The notes under the pieces are model-generated. The model searched no databases and was not told the origin of the DNA. It saw nothing but the letters and a program-made list of their open reading frames with translations. Of a stretch of DNA of 5,375 nucleotides, positions 5,120 through 5,375 are shown piece after piece; positions within the stretch are counted from its first letter, which is position 1; each line of letters begins with the position of its first letter. The stretch lies in contig JAUWGA010000125.1 in the NCBI GenBank assembly GCA_030606635.1, positions 1 to 5,375 on the forward strand, given 5' to 3'. The DNA comes from Methanosarcinales archaeon. Lineage in GTDB: Archaea; Halobacteriota; Methanosarcinia; Methanosarcinales; Methanogasteraceae. The translations under genes and the position numbers were made by a program.

Positions 5120-5375
5120 CTATTTCACACTCTTGGTGATCTCATGGATCACCTTGTCCTGTGTGACCCCTGTCCGCTCTGCCTCAAACGACAGGATGAT
5201 CCTGTGCCGCAGGATCGGACATGCCATCGCATGGATATCCTCTTTGGATACGTAGTTGCGCCCACGAATCAGCGCTCTCGCCTTCGCTGTCAGTGTAAGC
5301 GCGATCGATGCACGCGGGGATGCGCCGTATTCGAGGTTCTCCCACGTCCTAGTTGCGGTCACGATGTTGATCGCA
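5120..5375 (-). CDS. MoxR-family AAA+ ATPase, C-terminal 84 residues (start outside window)
   Basis: This is the C-terminal lid region of a MoxR-type ATPase, a chaperone-like family that helps mature or insert metals into partner complexes. The visible part reads AINIVTATRTWENLEYGASPRAS and on to the stop at 5120-5122. It contains the sensor-2 motif GASPRAS with its conserved Arg, then RGRNYVSKEDI, ILRHRIILSFEAE and GVTQDKVI, which are standard for the end of MoxR proteins. Walker A, Walker B and sensor 1 lie beyond position 5375. A GTG at 5360-5362 could be mistaken for a start, but the family sequence continues upstream of it in frame, so the gene is truncated only by the window edge. Its usual partners (VWA-domain or DUF58 genes) are not downstream here; hpt follows after 144 bp. 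Confidence 0.92.
   Translation of the reverse strand, partial: AINIVTATRTWENLEYGASPRASIALTLTAKARALIRGRNYVSKEDIHAMACPILRHRIILSFEAERTGVTQDKVIHEITKSVK

Noticed and set aside
5360..5362. GTG as the real start of a short MoxR-like protein of 80 residues
   Set aside because: Residues encoded upstream of it (AINIV) continue the MoxR family sequence, so the codon is an internal Val and the gene extends past the window.

Overview
The window looks archaeal, most likely from a methanogen-related euryarchaeon (Methanomicrobia or an ANME-type lineage). Four things point there: an archaeal-type hypoxanthine phosphoribosyltransferase, an archaeal-type fused nucleotidyltransferase/left-handed-beta-helix protein, a stand-alone Cas4-like protein, and TATA-type promoters placed so close to start codons that the transcripts would be nearly leaderless. 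The lineage is inferred from protein style only. Base composition is close to 50% GC.

Every supported gene lies on the minus strand, so transcription runs from high to low coordinates. In that order: the C-terminal end of a MoxR-family AAA+ ATPase (5375-5120, start outside the window); a 144-bp spacer with a small hairpin, a 9-bp tandem repeat and a possible promoter; hpt (4975-4415); a Cas4-like protein overlapping the hpt stop codon (4415-3618); a 102-bp AT-rich spacer with a good TATA box; then glmU-like (3515-2310), glmS (2308-410) and the first 127 codons of glmM (383-1, running out of the window).

The last three genes form a compact operon for UDP-N-acetylglucosamine synthesis. GlmS makes glucosamine-6-phosphate from fructose-6-phosphate and glutamine. 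GlmM isomerises it to glucosamine-1-phosphate. The GlmU-like protein would activate it with a nucleotide and perhaps acetylate it, although its acetyltransferase half lacks the usual catalytic signature. The hpt and cas4-like pair is a separate, translationally coupled unit. No CRISPR array or other cas gene is visible.

Two features deserve most attention. First, glmS carries a precise 96-bp in-frame insertion made of two 48-bp tandem units. It adds 32 residues just after the catalytic N-terminus. Each unit ends in a small hairpin whose stem shows a compensatory base-pair change between copies, and a diverged copy of the hairpin core sits in the moxR-hpt spacer. This resembles a small dispersed palindromic element able to enter coding sequence. 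Second, the Cas4-like protein keeps its four iron-sulfur cysteines and its QxxxY motif but has lost the acidic and lysine residues of the PD-(D/E)XK nuclease centre, so it is probably not an active nuclease of the usual kind.
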